DNA of 22,255 nucleotides from JANQIV01 sp050117315 (GTDB lineage Bacteria; Bacteroidota; Ignavibacteria; Ignavibacteriales; Melioribacteraceae), in contig JASFMY010000118.1 of the NCBI GenBank assembly GCA_050117315.1, positions 1-22,255 of the forward strand, in the 5' to 3' direction. The notes below the pieces were generated by a model that was not told where the DNA came from, did not search any database, and worked only from the letters and a program-made list of their open reading frames with translations. The position numbers were made by a program, and so were the translations under genes. This document shows, piece after piece, positions 16,303 to 22,255 of the stretch; the first letter of the stretch is position 1, and each line of letters starts with the position of its first letter.

Positions 16303-16430
16303 AAGCCGGCTACCGCATAGCCGGGAGATGTCGCCATTTCCAAGCCCCCTAAGAACCGTACGTGCCGGAACTGATCCCTCCGGGAAAAGTTTCCCTTCAT
16401 ATGGCTCAAGCACCTTTCAAGCCTTTCCTC
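16303..16430 (-). ncRNA. Remnant of a group II intron 3' end (domains V-VI)
   Basis: Read on the minus strand, GAGCCATATGAAGGGAAACT at 16407 downward and CACGTACGGTTCTTAGGGGG ending near 16347 are the two sides of the conserved domain V hairpin. The hairpin is 55 nt instead of about 34 because a 22-nt segment rich in CCGG lies in its distal end. Removing it restores an almost standard domain V. GAAAGGTGCTT precedes it, as in many bacterial introns. Domain VI-like sequence and a perfect 7-bp hairpin CCGGCTA/TAGCCGG (16306-16324) follow. No intron-encoded reverse transcriptase is present, so this is a fragment. Confidence 0.6.
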
Positions 16431-16475
16431 TTAGGGCAGACCCGACAATTATTAAATTAGTTAATTAATTTTTAC

Positions 16476-16530
16476 TGCCGTCACTGCTCCCCGTTCTTTT
16501 TTACGGGGGTCGGTGGCAGCAATGGAATAA
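16476..16530. repeat. Dispersed hairpin repeat, copy 1 (pair at 20676-20733)
   Basis: The segment contains CCCCGTTCTTTTTTACGGGG and then GTCGGTGGCAGCAATGGAAT. Its outer arms TGCC..GGCA and inner CCCC/GGGG can pair. The copy at 20676-20733 is nearly identical through the last 40 bases and has better outer pairing (TGCCACCG/CGGTGGCA). Confidence 0.65.
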
Positions 16531-16593
16531 ACTCAGCAGCCTACCTCTAAACATTGGTTCATTAGCATGGGCTTGTTAGCCCGTTATAATATT

Positions 16594-17166
16594 TTAAGGA
16601 TATTTACCTACACTGCCAGTAACTGCATTGATATTAAAAACTACATAATTATTTTTATCACCGTATAGTGTGTATTTTATATACCAGAAGGGATTTGAAT
16701 TGGGTACCACTGCTTCGCCTAAAGAAGCAGTAATGTAATAATTAGAATTACTTGTTCTAAATTGCTTGCCTCCATTTTTCTCCGCGATTCTCATTGCATC
16801 GTTGCTATTAAGCCAACTCTTTGAAATAAAAGCATCTCCGATCGTAGTCTCTCTATTTACAACACTATCTAAAGCAATTGATCCATAAAAGGAACTGAAA
16901 TAATAATATTGTGATGTAAAAGCGCTATCTAATACTTTACTATACTTATATGACCAAGAACTTGATGTTCCGTCATAATTTAGATTATTACTTGAAACGC
17001 TTTTCAATCGTAAACTACTATCCAAAGATTTTGCGTACTTTTCAATCTCGTCGTATCTGTAACTTGCCGTGATATGATTCTCGCTTTCAATAATGTTTTC
17101 AGTTGTCGATTCACAAGAAATAAGAAACAGAAAAAAAACAACAACGATATTGTACATTTTCATCAT
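16594..17166 (-). CDS. PepSY-like lipoprotein
   Basis: A 190-residue lipoprotein beginning MMKMYNIVVVFFLFLISC, with the lipid-modified Cys at residue 18 (LISC). GTGAGGT lies close upstream; the second Met at 17163 has better spacing and may be the true start. The C-terminal part (AMRIAEKNGGKQF, FWYIKYTLYGDKNNYVVFNI and then NAVTGSVGKYP) has the pattern of a PepSY-type domain, a small alpha-beta fold in which a W-x-I/V strand is followed by an NA/DAxTG turn. Such domains are seen in protease inhibitors and periplasmic proteins. The role here is unknown. Its upstream region (17195-17387) is a copy of the one found upstream of the next gene. Confidence 0.7.
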   Translation of the reverse strand: MMKMYNIVVVFFLFLISCESTTENIIESENHITASYRYDEIEKYAKSLDSSLRLKSVSSNNLNYDGTSSSWSYKYSKVLDSAFTSQYYYFSSFYGSIALDSVVNRETTIGDAFISKSWLNSNDAMRIAEKNGGKQFRTSNSNYYITASLGEAVVPNSNPFWYIKYTLYGDKNNYVVFNINAVTGSVGKYP

Positions 17167-17194
17167 TTACCTCACTTCTTATTTTTTTCGGGCT

Positions 17195-17387
17195 AACTTT
17201 ATAGAATTTTATCACCCAAAGGCAGACAAGTCCGGAAATGAGTAAAAAATAGGGCTACAGACTAATCTTAAAGCTCATCCCTAAGAAACGGGATGTACCC
17301 TTTACAGTTAAAATTCCGTTGCCCCGCAATAAACGGGATAAATGCGAAACCATCCCCATTCTTCTATGGGGATTTAATCCGCTTTCT
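17195..17387. repeat. About 195-bp direct repeat upstream of the PepSY-like lipoprotein gene, copy 1
   Basis: This stretch shares long blocks with 18496-18709: AAAGGCAGACA, CTTAAAGCTCATCCC then AAGAAAC.GGATGT, TTACAGTTAAAATTC, AAACGGGATAAATGCGAAAC and CTATGGGGATTTAAT. Open frames crossing it on both strands are short and have no family match, so it looks non-coding. Both copies lie upstream of minus-strand genes for exported proteins. Confidence 0.65.
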
Positions 17388-17657
17388 TTTTTATTTAATG
17401 ATTCGTGTTTTATCTTCCTTTTTATTTTTTCTTTTTCAGATAATCTTATATTCATGATAAGTCCTTTTTCTGAAGGAAATAAATATACTAATTATATATA
17501 TAATGTTTTTACATTCCATCCTGCAATTTTTTATAATCAACCATAATAGCTGCACTTCCACCACATAAAACCCGGCGGAGAGTTTATTCCTTTGCTTGTG
17601 CTTGCCCCCGTAGCCCGCCTACGTTACACTTCGGTGGGTAAACTTCGGCGAAGGAGG
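17388..17657. other. Intergenic stretch with a small dispersed repeat
   Basis: AT-rich at first; 17527-17565 repeats 15065-15104 (TTTTTTATAATCAACCATA and CCACCACA). The rest becomes GC-rich towards the hairpin repeats at 17658. No gene is seen. Confidence 0.5.
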
Positions 17658-17732
17658 GCCTGCCCGCCGTAGTTTTAACGAAGGCGGGGCCTGTCCCGCT
17701 CATCTCAGCGGGGACTTTTTACCTTTAATATG
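17658..17732. repeat. GC-rich hairpin repeat with GGGACTTTTTACCTTTAATA tail, copy 1
   Basis: GCCTGCCCGCCGTAGTTTTA plus ACGAAGGCGGG forms a CCCGCC/GGCGGG hairpin. It is followed by CCCGCTCATCTCAGCGGG, a second hairpin, and the tail GGGACTTTTTACCTTTAATA. Related copies lie at 20906-20936 (first hairpin only) and 21078-21165 (hairpins plus the same tail). Here and at 21078 the repeat sits just past the stop codon of a minus-strand gene, so it may double as a transcription stop. Confidence 0.65.
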
Positions 17733-17744
17733 TATATGGTGTTC

Positions 17745-18381
17745 TTATTTCATCAAAATCATCTTTTTTGTTTCTGTAAAATTACCGGAACTTAACTTGT
17801 AAAAATAAATGCCACTTGGTAAATCACTTCCGTCAAATTCTATTTCATATGTGCCCGGCTGCATCACTTTGTTAAGGAGCGTTTTTATTTCTCTGCCGAG
17901 TATGTCGTAAACAATTAATTTTGTGGTTGAGGCTCCATATTTTACATCTTGCGGTATTGCAAATTTAATTTTAGTTGATGGATTGAACGGGTTTGGATAA
18001 TTTTGATGTAAAACAAAGTCTGCTGAAATTTCATCTTCTGTTGTTATTAAATTTATCGTATTACCTGAATAAGTATATGCAAACATTCCTTTACTGCTAG
18101 CAAGAAAAACCGTACCGTCTGAGGAGACTGCTACACTACGGGCATAACCACCGTCATTTATGTGCGCAGTTGTTAGTAAAAGATGTGCCGTCATAGGTGT
18201 ATGCACGTAAACCGCCATTACTATTAGCAAGAAAAACCGTACCATCTGAGGAGACTGCTACATCCCAGGCATTACCATAGTGAGTATTGTGCGCAGTATT
18301 AGTAAATGTATGCGGCAGTTGTGCATAAATTACCCCGCTGAAATAAAAAACTACTAATAAAAAACGAATAATTTTTTTCAT
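17745..18381 (-). pseudogene. T9SS-secreted beta-propeller-type protein, frameshifted
   Basis: The gene begins at 18381 (MKKIIRFLLVVFYFSGVIYA, a signal peptide) and reads one 42-residue repeat (AHNTHYGNAWDVAVSSDGTV, FLANSNGGLRAYTYDGT), ending in CAHK and TGA. In another frame a second repeat follows (AHINDGGYARSVAVSSDGTV, FLASSKGMFAYTYSG). Then comes a T9SS sorting domain (LHQNYPNPFNPSTKIKF, LPSGIYFYKLSSG, TKKMILMK). The identical DNA block GCAAGAAAAACCGTACC recurs 127 bp apart rather than 126, and ACTAATACTGCGCAC in one unit is ACTAACAACTGCGCAC in the other. A one-base insertion therefore separates the signal peptide from the sorting tail. The repeats resemble LVIVD-type propeller blades, and two units are too few for a propeller. 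Confidence 0.78.
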
Positions 18382-18495
18382 CTTATAACCTCTTTTGATT
18401 TAGAGAAATATTAATTTTTTAATTAAAATCTTCTTGACTTTCCAATCAAATCCGCAATACAAATAAATTTGAACTAAAAATTCTTTTAGCTATAT
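18382..18495. other. Upstream region of the propeller-type gene
   Basis: AT-rich DNA expected to hold the promoter of the gene starting at 18381. No motif is clear enough to name. Confidence 0.4.
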
Positions 18496-18709
18496 AACTT
18501 TATAAAATTTTATCAGTCAAAGGCAGACAGGTCTGGGGATGAGCAAAAAAATAATGAGGTGTAAAAAAAACCTAAAGCTCATCCCGAAGAAACAGGATGT
18601 CCACTCTGTTTCCATTTACAGTTAAAATTCTGTTGTCCCACAATAAGCACATAAACGGGATAAATGCGAAACCATCACCTTTATTCTATGGGGATTTAAT
18701 GCGATTCTT
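18496..18709. repeat. About 195-bp direct repeat, copy 2
   Basis: This is the partner of 17195-17387, in the same orientation, with scattered substitutions and short insertions (for example an extra block around 18605-18615). It lies 115 bp upstream of the propeller-type gene, against about 30 bp for copy 1. Confidence 0.65.
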
Positions 18710-18756
18710 ATATTACTAAGCAACTCTAATTTTCGTATGCTTTTAATTACTATTCC

Positions 18757-18843
18757 CTCTTTGTAGGTTTTCACAGTCGAAATGATATTCAGTTAAGTAT
18801 TAATTTTAAAATATGAAAACGGCTTTTTATACTCAACCATTAA
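18757..18843. repeat. About 87-bp direct repeat, copy 1 (pair at 20510-20595)
   Basis: CTCTTTGTAGG, AGTTAAGTATT, TTAAAATATGAAAAC and GCTTTTTATACTCAACCATT are shared with 20510-20595 in the same order and spacing. There is no coding potential. The second copy begins at the edge of the inverted repeat that borders the GIY-YIG remnant. Confidence 0.7.
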
Positions 18844-19058
18844 TTCCTCCTTCGCCGAGGCTCCGGCACAGGTTCGGCCGCTTCTTCTTAGTTTATCCCG
18901 ACGTTCTTTGTCGGGGCGGTCGGGCTGAAAAACTCACTTGCGTCCAATAACCTGCCATACTTTTCTGCAGGCTATTGGGCATCAAGTGTAGTGACTTGTT
19001 TTGCACTTATTCTAATTGTTTGAATCATCCATATCAAGCTGTCACAACATCGAAACTT
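18844..19058. other. Intergenic stretch with two hairpins downstream of the lectin-like gene
   Basis: CCCGACGTTCTTTGTCGGG (about 18898-18916) is a hairpin. CCAATAACCTGC (18944-18955) pairs with GCAGGCTATTGG (18967-18978) with one mismatch. Either could end transcription of the minus-strand gene at 19059. No other gene is seen. Confidence 0.5.
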
Positions 19059-19916
19059 CTAACAATAGATGAAGGATATATCCTTATCTTCCGGACGCGG
19101 AAGGGATATAATATCATTCTCTGTCTCGATGAACCGAACTTGAAGATCCTCGTTGATCATCCAATTGATAGCCGGAGCTCCCTTTAGATCACCCCATACC
19201 ATTCCCATACAGTAGGGGTAGCTAACTTTGTCTTTATATGCAGCTTTTATGAAATCTGCCTTTAGTAAAAGCGCAAAGTCTTCAGAGTCGAACCGATTTT
19301 CATCTTTTATATAGCGATCCACATCACTATTATTAACAATCTCTTCACCCCTTTTAAGCGGAGTGATACAGTAAACTTCACCTAAGGCATTGAAACTCCA
19401 ATCGTCTTTGAGCTTGTCTCCCAGTTGTTCTTGGAGGATACCTTTTACTCCGGAGTGTTCTATATATGCGGGTAAAATTTCAAATTTTTGTTCATTATCA
19501 TCACTCCATTTGTTTAGAATGATAGGATCTCCAATATCTAATCCGCCCCCTCCAACCTCAAAGACGAGATTGCTCTCTTTTGATATAATCTTGAAATAGC
19601 CATCCTCTTCAAGCTCTTCAATAATAAAATATTGAGAGGGATCCGGGTCCGGAAGACGCGCAGTAACGCTATCACCTTCATTTGTTCCAGCAGCAGTCAA
19701 GGCGTAGTAGCCTCCCTCCTTAAATATAATCACGAAAGAGTCATCTTCTTTGTTCTTTTCAAATCGAAATTTTTGATTACTTTTACCAGCATATGTCTGT
19801 TGCGTAACTGATGCACCCAGAAGAGGACTTCCTGGGTTCATATGAGCGTCCAAGACAAAATCGTTCTTCTTTGCTGAGATGTAGTAATCCATCTCTTCAT
19901 TTGGTTGAAATGCCAT
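19059..19916 (-). CDS. Ricin-type beta-trefoil protein with possible papain-like (MOA-type) C-terminal domain
   Basis: A 285-residue protein with a very strong ribosome binding site (AAAGGAGGT) before the ATG. No signal peptide or membrane segment is present. Residues about 10-148 form three beta-trefoil subdomains, each closed by a QxF motif (QKF 48-50, QYF 95-97, QKF 143-145), typical of ricin-B-like lectin domains that bind glycans. Residues about 150-285 resemble the C-terminal papain-like domain of Marasmius oreades agglutinin (MOA, 293 residues): FDSEDFA (209-215), YCMGMVW (235-241), APAINW (247-252), VRFIE (260-264). The likely catalytic Cys and His positions appear as Ser211 (TCT) and Pro248. 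The trefoil call is firm; the C-terminal call rests on remembered family pattern. It stands alone. Confidence 0.75.
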   Translation of the reverse strand: MAFQPNEEMDYYISAKKNDFVLDAHMNPGSPLLGASVTQQTYAGKSNQKFRFEKNKEDDSFVIIFKEGGYYALTAAGTNEGDSVTARLPDPDPSQYFIIEELEEDGYFKIISKESNLVFEVGGGGLDIGDPIILNKWSDDNEQKFEILPAYIEHSGVKGILQEQLGDKLKDDWSFNALGEVYCITPLKRGEEIVNNSDVDRYIKDENRFDSEDFALLLKADFIKAAYKDKVSYPYCMGMVWGDLKGAPAINWMINEDLQVRFIETENDIISLPRPEDKDISFIYC

Positions 19917-20229
19917 TGCTTACCTCCTTTAAAAAGAAATTATTTGTTTAATGCCTCCATTAAAATACTGCCGGGCGGAGTGTTGTTTAAGCGGATGTGA
20001 ACAGTTATCGCTACTCATCCTGTGATTTATTAACAATGCCTACCTGCCGGTGTAGGCAGGTTAATTAGTAACTTCATACATGTTAACTTATTGAGTTGCA
20101 AACATTTCCTGCTTTATTGCGTTCTTATCCTGATCAACGGTTTTAGATAATTACTCCGTTAATCCGGAGGACTTTTTACTCCCGAAATATTTCTTAAAAC
20201 ATGGGTATATATAATCATAGTGGTCTTCA
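19917..20229. other. Intergenic region upstream of the lectin-like gene
   Basis: It contains the ribosome binding site of the gene starting at 19916 and a small hairpin CCTGCC/GGCAGG at 20043-20060. I see no other gene. Confidence 0.5.
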
Positions 20230-20509
20230 CCCCGTGAGATAACTGTTTATTCTATTTTTGATATATCTTTTTATCCCATGCTGTTTTCAAGTACCTTTCT
20301 CTTTTCGTACTACCTTGCTGATTTAACCATCCTTCCCAATAGACTAATTTTAATGGTATTCTTTTTTTGTGGATTTAACTTTTCCCGCATTATGATCCTC
20401 TAGTCTTCTTTTTATATTCATGGTGTAACCAATATAAAACATTTTACCGGATTTAGATTGTAATACATAAATGTAATAATACATATCAGTACCTTCTTAT
20501 CTCACGGGG
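20230..20509. repeat. 13-bp inverted repeats bordering the GIY-YIG remnant
   Basis: CCCCGTGAGATAA at 20230-20242 and TTATCTCACGGGG at 20497-20509 are perfect inverted copies. They lie 9 bp beyond the stop and 12 bp beyond the start of the GIY-YIG frame. The same GTGAGATA core recurs in the stem at 20800-20863. Confidence 0.7.
20252..20484 (-). pseudogene. GIY-YIG family nuclease, frameshifted
   Basis: From ATG 20484 the frame reads MYYYIYVLQSKSGKMFYIGY and TMNIKRRLEDHNAGKVKSTK, with the paired GIY-like (YIYVL) and YIG (FYIGYT) motifs and a conserved Arg (KRRL). After a run of seven A the frame meets a stop. Moving by one base restores KRIPLKLVYWEGWLNQQGST and KRERYLKTAWDKKIYQK to the TAG at 20252-20254. 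The total is 77 residues, the normal size of the single-domain GIY-YIG (UPF0213/YhbQ-like) family. The lesion is a missing A in the homopolymer, so sequencing error, slippage and decay all remain possible. GAAGG is near the start. Confidence 0.78.
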
Positions 20510-20595
20510 CTCTTTGTAGGCTTTTACAGTCAAGACAATGTTTAGTTAAGTATTGATCTTAAAATATGAAAACTGCTTTTTATACTCAACCATTA
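20510..20595. repeat. About 87-bp direct repeat, copy 2
   Basis: Partner of 18757-18843. It starts at the base next to the right inverted repeat of the GIY-YIG remnant. Confidence 0.7.
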
Positions 20596-20675
20596 AAAAT
20601 TTATTTTATTTAATCCGTCTTCGCTAAAAGGAACGAAGTCAAGATAAAAGATAAAATGAAAAAGATTTGCTAGTG

Positions 20676-20733
20676 TGCCACCGTGTGCCTGCCCCGTTCT
20701 TTTTTATGGGGGTCGGTGGCAGCAATGGAATAA
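20676..20733. repeat. Dispersed hairpin repeat, copy 2
   Basis: TGCCACCG pairs with CGGTGGCA, and inside it CCCC pairs with GGGG around GTTCTTTTTTAT. It ends GCAATGGAATAA like the copy at 16476-16530. Confidence 0.65.
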
Positions 20734-20799
20734 CTGGGAGTAATTACTATGGTAACCTTTGATAATTACTAAACCATCATTAGCTAGAATGGAGCAGTT

Positions 20800-20863
20800 T
20801 ATGGGGTGAGATATCATAAAAATAAAATCACTAAATAATTACTTAACTCTATCTCACCCCATA
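20800..20863. repeat. 14-bp perfect inverted repeat TATGGGGTGAGATA
   Basis: TATGGGGTGAGATA (20800-20813) pairs perfectly with TATCTCACCCCATA (20850-20863) over a 36-base AT-rich loop. It shares GTGAGATA with the inverted repeats around the GIY-YIG remnant. Confidence 0.7.
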
Positions 20864-20905
20864 AAATTAATTTCTAGATGGCATTTATGCCAAACCAATA
20901 TATGT

Positions 20906-20936
20906 GCCTGCCCGCCGTAGTTTTAACGAAGGCGGG
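20906..20936. repeat. GC-rich hairpin repeat, short copy
   Basis: Identical to 17658-17688 (GCCTGCCCGCCGTAGTTTTA then ACGAAGGCGGG). Confidence 0.7.
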
Positions 20937-21077
20937 TTTGGTACAGCTCTTATCATTTCGTTGCTGAACTCAAATAAAGAAATAAAAGACAACTACTAAG
21001 AGTAATTATACTAGTGAATCGTAGTGTTACCAGATTTAAAATGTTTATAAATCTTGGCAGGGAATCTATTTTTTCTT

Positions 21078-21165
21078 GCCTGCCCGCCGTAGCGTCCTCT
21101 TGCGAAGGAGGGCCTGCCCACCGAAGTTTCTTTTTACGTAGGTGGGACTTTTTACCTTTAATATG
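21078..21165. repeat. GC-rich hairpin repeat with GGGACTTTTTACCTTTAATA tail, copy 3
   Basis: GCCTGCCCGCCGTAG is followed by a variant loop and CGAAGGAGGG, then CCTGCCCACCGAAG facing ACGTAGGTGGG, and the same tail as at 17711-17732. It lies 22 bp past the stop codon of the GTPase gene and may serve as its transcription end. Confidence 0.65.
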
Positions 21166-21187
21166 GGTTATACAACATTCTTAAAAA

Positions 21188-22141
21188 TTACTCTGGTAGA
21201 ATTGAAGTGACTATTTCCTCCATTCCTAGTCTTTGTTCATCTACAGTTACAAAATGGCTGAAAAATATTACTTTAGTATTTTTATTCCTTGTTTGCAAAA
21301 AATCAATTATTTCTTTGTATTCACCTTTTATATTATTGGTAAATTTTTCTATATCTTCATTAAGTTTAATAATAGCAGGAAGTTCATCCCCAAAACCTAA
21401 TTCAAATACTTTTTTCTGGATCGTTGGAGTATTATACCTATATTGAAATTTATCATAATGCAATAATAAATCAGCCTTGGTAAATAATAAGATCACTGGT
21501 TTATTAGATAATTTACTCCTGCCTTCAAAGTGATATTCCTCTAATTTTTGCCAAGCAGCTCTAATAGCTTTAGTTATTTTATTCTTATAAAGGGAATTAT
21601 CCGTATCTGAAAGTACACGCGCAACATCGATGACAAAAATAAATACATCTGCATCCATTACCCATTTAAAATATGGAGTCGAATGAAGCCAATCATTATA
21701 TTTATCATAAAATTCTTCACTATCTTCGCCTGGGAAATCCCCAATTTGAATTTTATAGTTTTCATCAAATGGGAACTTACGTTTTGTCAAATCAATTCTA
21801 TAAGAAAATAAATCTTGATCAGTAGTTGGACCCAATGACTTCCCTATTGTAAGCCGTTCAAGATCATCATTTACCTTTTCAATTGTTTCTTTACCTCTTA
21901 ATAAAAGTCTATAATTATTCCCCAAAATTTTTAATGAGAATAAGTGGGCAAATAAAGATGTAATAAAAGTAGTTTTGCCTGATTGAGGGTAACCTATAAC
22001 ACCAATATTATAAGCTACAGAATATTTGTTTTTAGAAAATATCCTCTGATAAAGATAAGGGAACAAAAAACCAATAATTGCTCCAAGTATTAGAAACAAA
22101 TAATTACCATACTTGTTAATAATTTCATTTAATAATTTCAT
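21188..22141 (-). CDS. Membrane-anchored TRAFAC-type GTPase
   Basis: A 317-residue protein. One membrane helix spans about 13-32 (YLFLILGAIIGFLFPYLY), leaving a cytoplasmic GTPase domain. The P-loop is GYPQSGKTT at 50-58, a likely switch I Thr lies in GPTTDQD (104-110), the G3 motif is DFPGED at 135-140 and the G4 motif is TKAD at 221-224. A long insertion with the helical segment NKITKAIRAAWQKLEEYHFE lies between G3 and G4. The pattern resembles the TRAFAC GTPases found beside prokaryotic conflict systems (the double-GTPase group), but no partner gene is visible here. The ATG at 22141 lies inside the 13-bp tandem array: the first eight codons are encoded by two array units. The upstream frame is closed by TGA. 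No ribosome binding site is seen. Confidence 0.8.
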   Translation of the reverse strand: MKLLNEIINKYGNYLFLILGAIIGFLFPYLYQRIFSKNKYSVAYNIGVIGYPQSGKTTFITSLFAHLFSLKILGNNYRLLLRGKETIEKVNDDLERLTIGKSLGPTTDQDLFSYRIDLTKRKFPFDENYKIQIGDFPGEDSEEFYDKYNDWLHSTPYFKWVMDADVFIFVIDVARVLSDTDNSLYKNKITKAIRAAWQKLEEYHFEGRSKLSNKPVILLFTKADLLLHYDKFQYRYNTPTIQKKVFELGFGDELPAIIKLNEDIEKFTNNIKGEYKEIIDFLQTRNKNTKVIFFSHFVTVDEQRLGMEEIVTSILPE

Positions 22142-22255
22142 TTAATAATTTCATTTAATAATTTCATTTAATAATTTCATTTAATAATTTCATTTAATAA
22201 TTTCATTTAATAATTTCATTTAATAATTTCATTTAATAATTTCATTTAATAATTT
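22116..22255 (-). repeat. 13-bp tandem repeat, 10.8 units, reaching the window edge
   Basis: On the plus strand the unit is TTAATAATTTCAT, repeated without any change from 22116 to the last base. On the minus strand each unit begins ATGAAATTATTAA. The two innermost units encode the first residues of the GTPase (MKLLNEII). Every upstream unit opens a frame MKLLNEIIK that ends in TGA overlapping the ATG two units downstream (ATGA). The true length is unknown because the window ends here. Confidence 0.9.

Larger units (their letters stand above)
20734..21077. other. Intergenic region with two hairpins and no gene
   Basis: It contains the 14-bp stem at 20800-20863 and the GC-rich hairpin at 20906-20936, listed separately. 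CCAAACC before that hairpin and GGTTTGG after it extend the pairing. I see no coding sequence on either strand. Confidence 0.5.

Noticed and set aside
16282..16413. 44-codon N-terminal extension of the secreted protein (LEPYEGKLFPEG...)
   Set aside because: It is a translation of the group II intron domain V-VI remnant, and a good start with signal peptide and ribosome binding site is present at 16281.
17255..17546. Two short frames on opposite strands
   Set aside because: They fall in the direct repeat that is also present at 18496-18709, where the frames are not preserved.
20485..20530. 5S rRNA 3' end upstream of the GIY-YIG frame (GCCCCGTGAGATAAGAAGG)
   Set aside because: It resembles the GTGAGAGTAGG end of 5S rRNA, but no upstream 5S body can be found and the same motif occurs inverted on the other side of the gene.
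22116..22255. Replication origin iterons
   Set aside because: The repeats are too short, too AT-only and perfectly contiguous, and no initiator gene or DnaA boxes are visible; a contig-end artefact or coding-leader array fits better.

Overview
The window reads as an AT-rich chromosomal contig from the Bacteroidota/Chlorobiota side of the tree, most likely an Ignavibacteria-like lineage. The clues are type IX secretion (T9SS) C-terminal tails of the NQNYPNPFNPST type, TonB-dependent receptors with carboxypeptidase-regulatory-like N-terminal domains, an HmuY-like lipoprotein, a DUF6261-like protein, and a dense load of short palindromic intergenic repeats. The lineage call is inference from protein style, not from a marker gene. 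No rRNA, tRNA, CRISPR array or intact transposase was found. The right edge ends inside a 13-bp tandem repeat, so it may be an assembly break.

Left part (1-2842): the N-terminal part of a DUF6261-like protein on the minus strand, preceded by five evenly spaced AAACAAAYGTTTA boxes. Then comes a decayed CPBP-family membrane protease carrying a frameshift, a stop codon and a truncation against a repeat half-element. A 449-bp element built of nested hairpins follows.

Metal/heme locus 1 (2843-8097, plus strand): an HmuY-like surface lipoprotein, a TonB-dependent receptor, a four-helix membrane protein, an OB-fold-like lipoprotein with a CxH motif, and a PepSY-associated membrane protein. A plausible joint role is capture of heme or chelated iron at the surface, outer-membrane import, and handling or reduction at the inner membrane.

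Middle (8755-11411, minus strand): a small lipoprotein followed by a secreted M30-like metalloprotease with a T9SS tail. Metal locus 2 (12044-14779, plus strand): a short His-rich membrane-anchored protein and a second TonB receptor, ending at a good hairpin terminator.

Right part (14780-22255, almost all minus strand): sparse genes in repeat-rich DNA. It holds a second copy of the nested-hairpin element in inverted orientation, a secreted protein preceded by a group II intron 3'-end remnant, a PepSY-like lipoprotein, a frameshifted beta-propeller protein with a T9SS tail, and a 285-residue protein with a ricin-type beta-trefoil and a possible papain-like C-terminal domain similar in layout to the fungal lectin MOA. 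A frameshifted GIY-YIG nuclease between inverted repeats and a membrane-anchored GTPase complete it. The GTPase start lies inside a 13-bp tandem array whose units form overlapping ATGA mini-reading frames.
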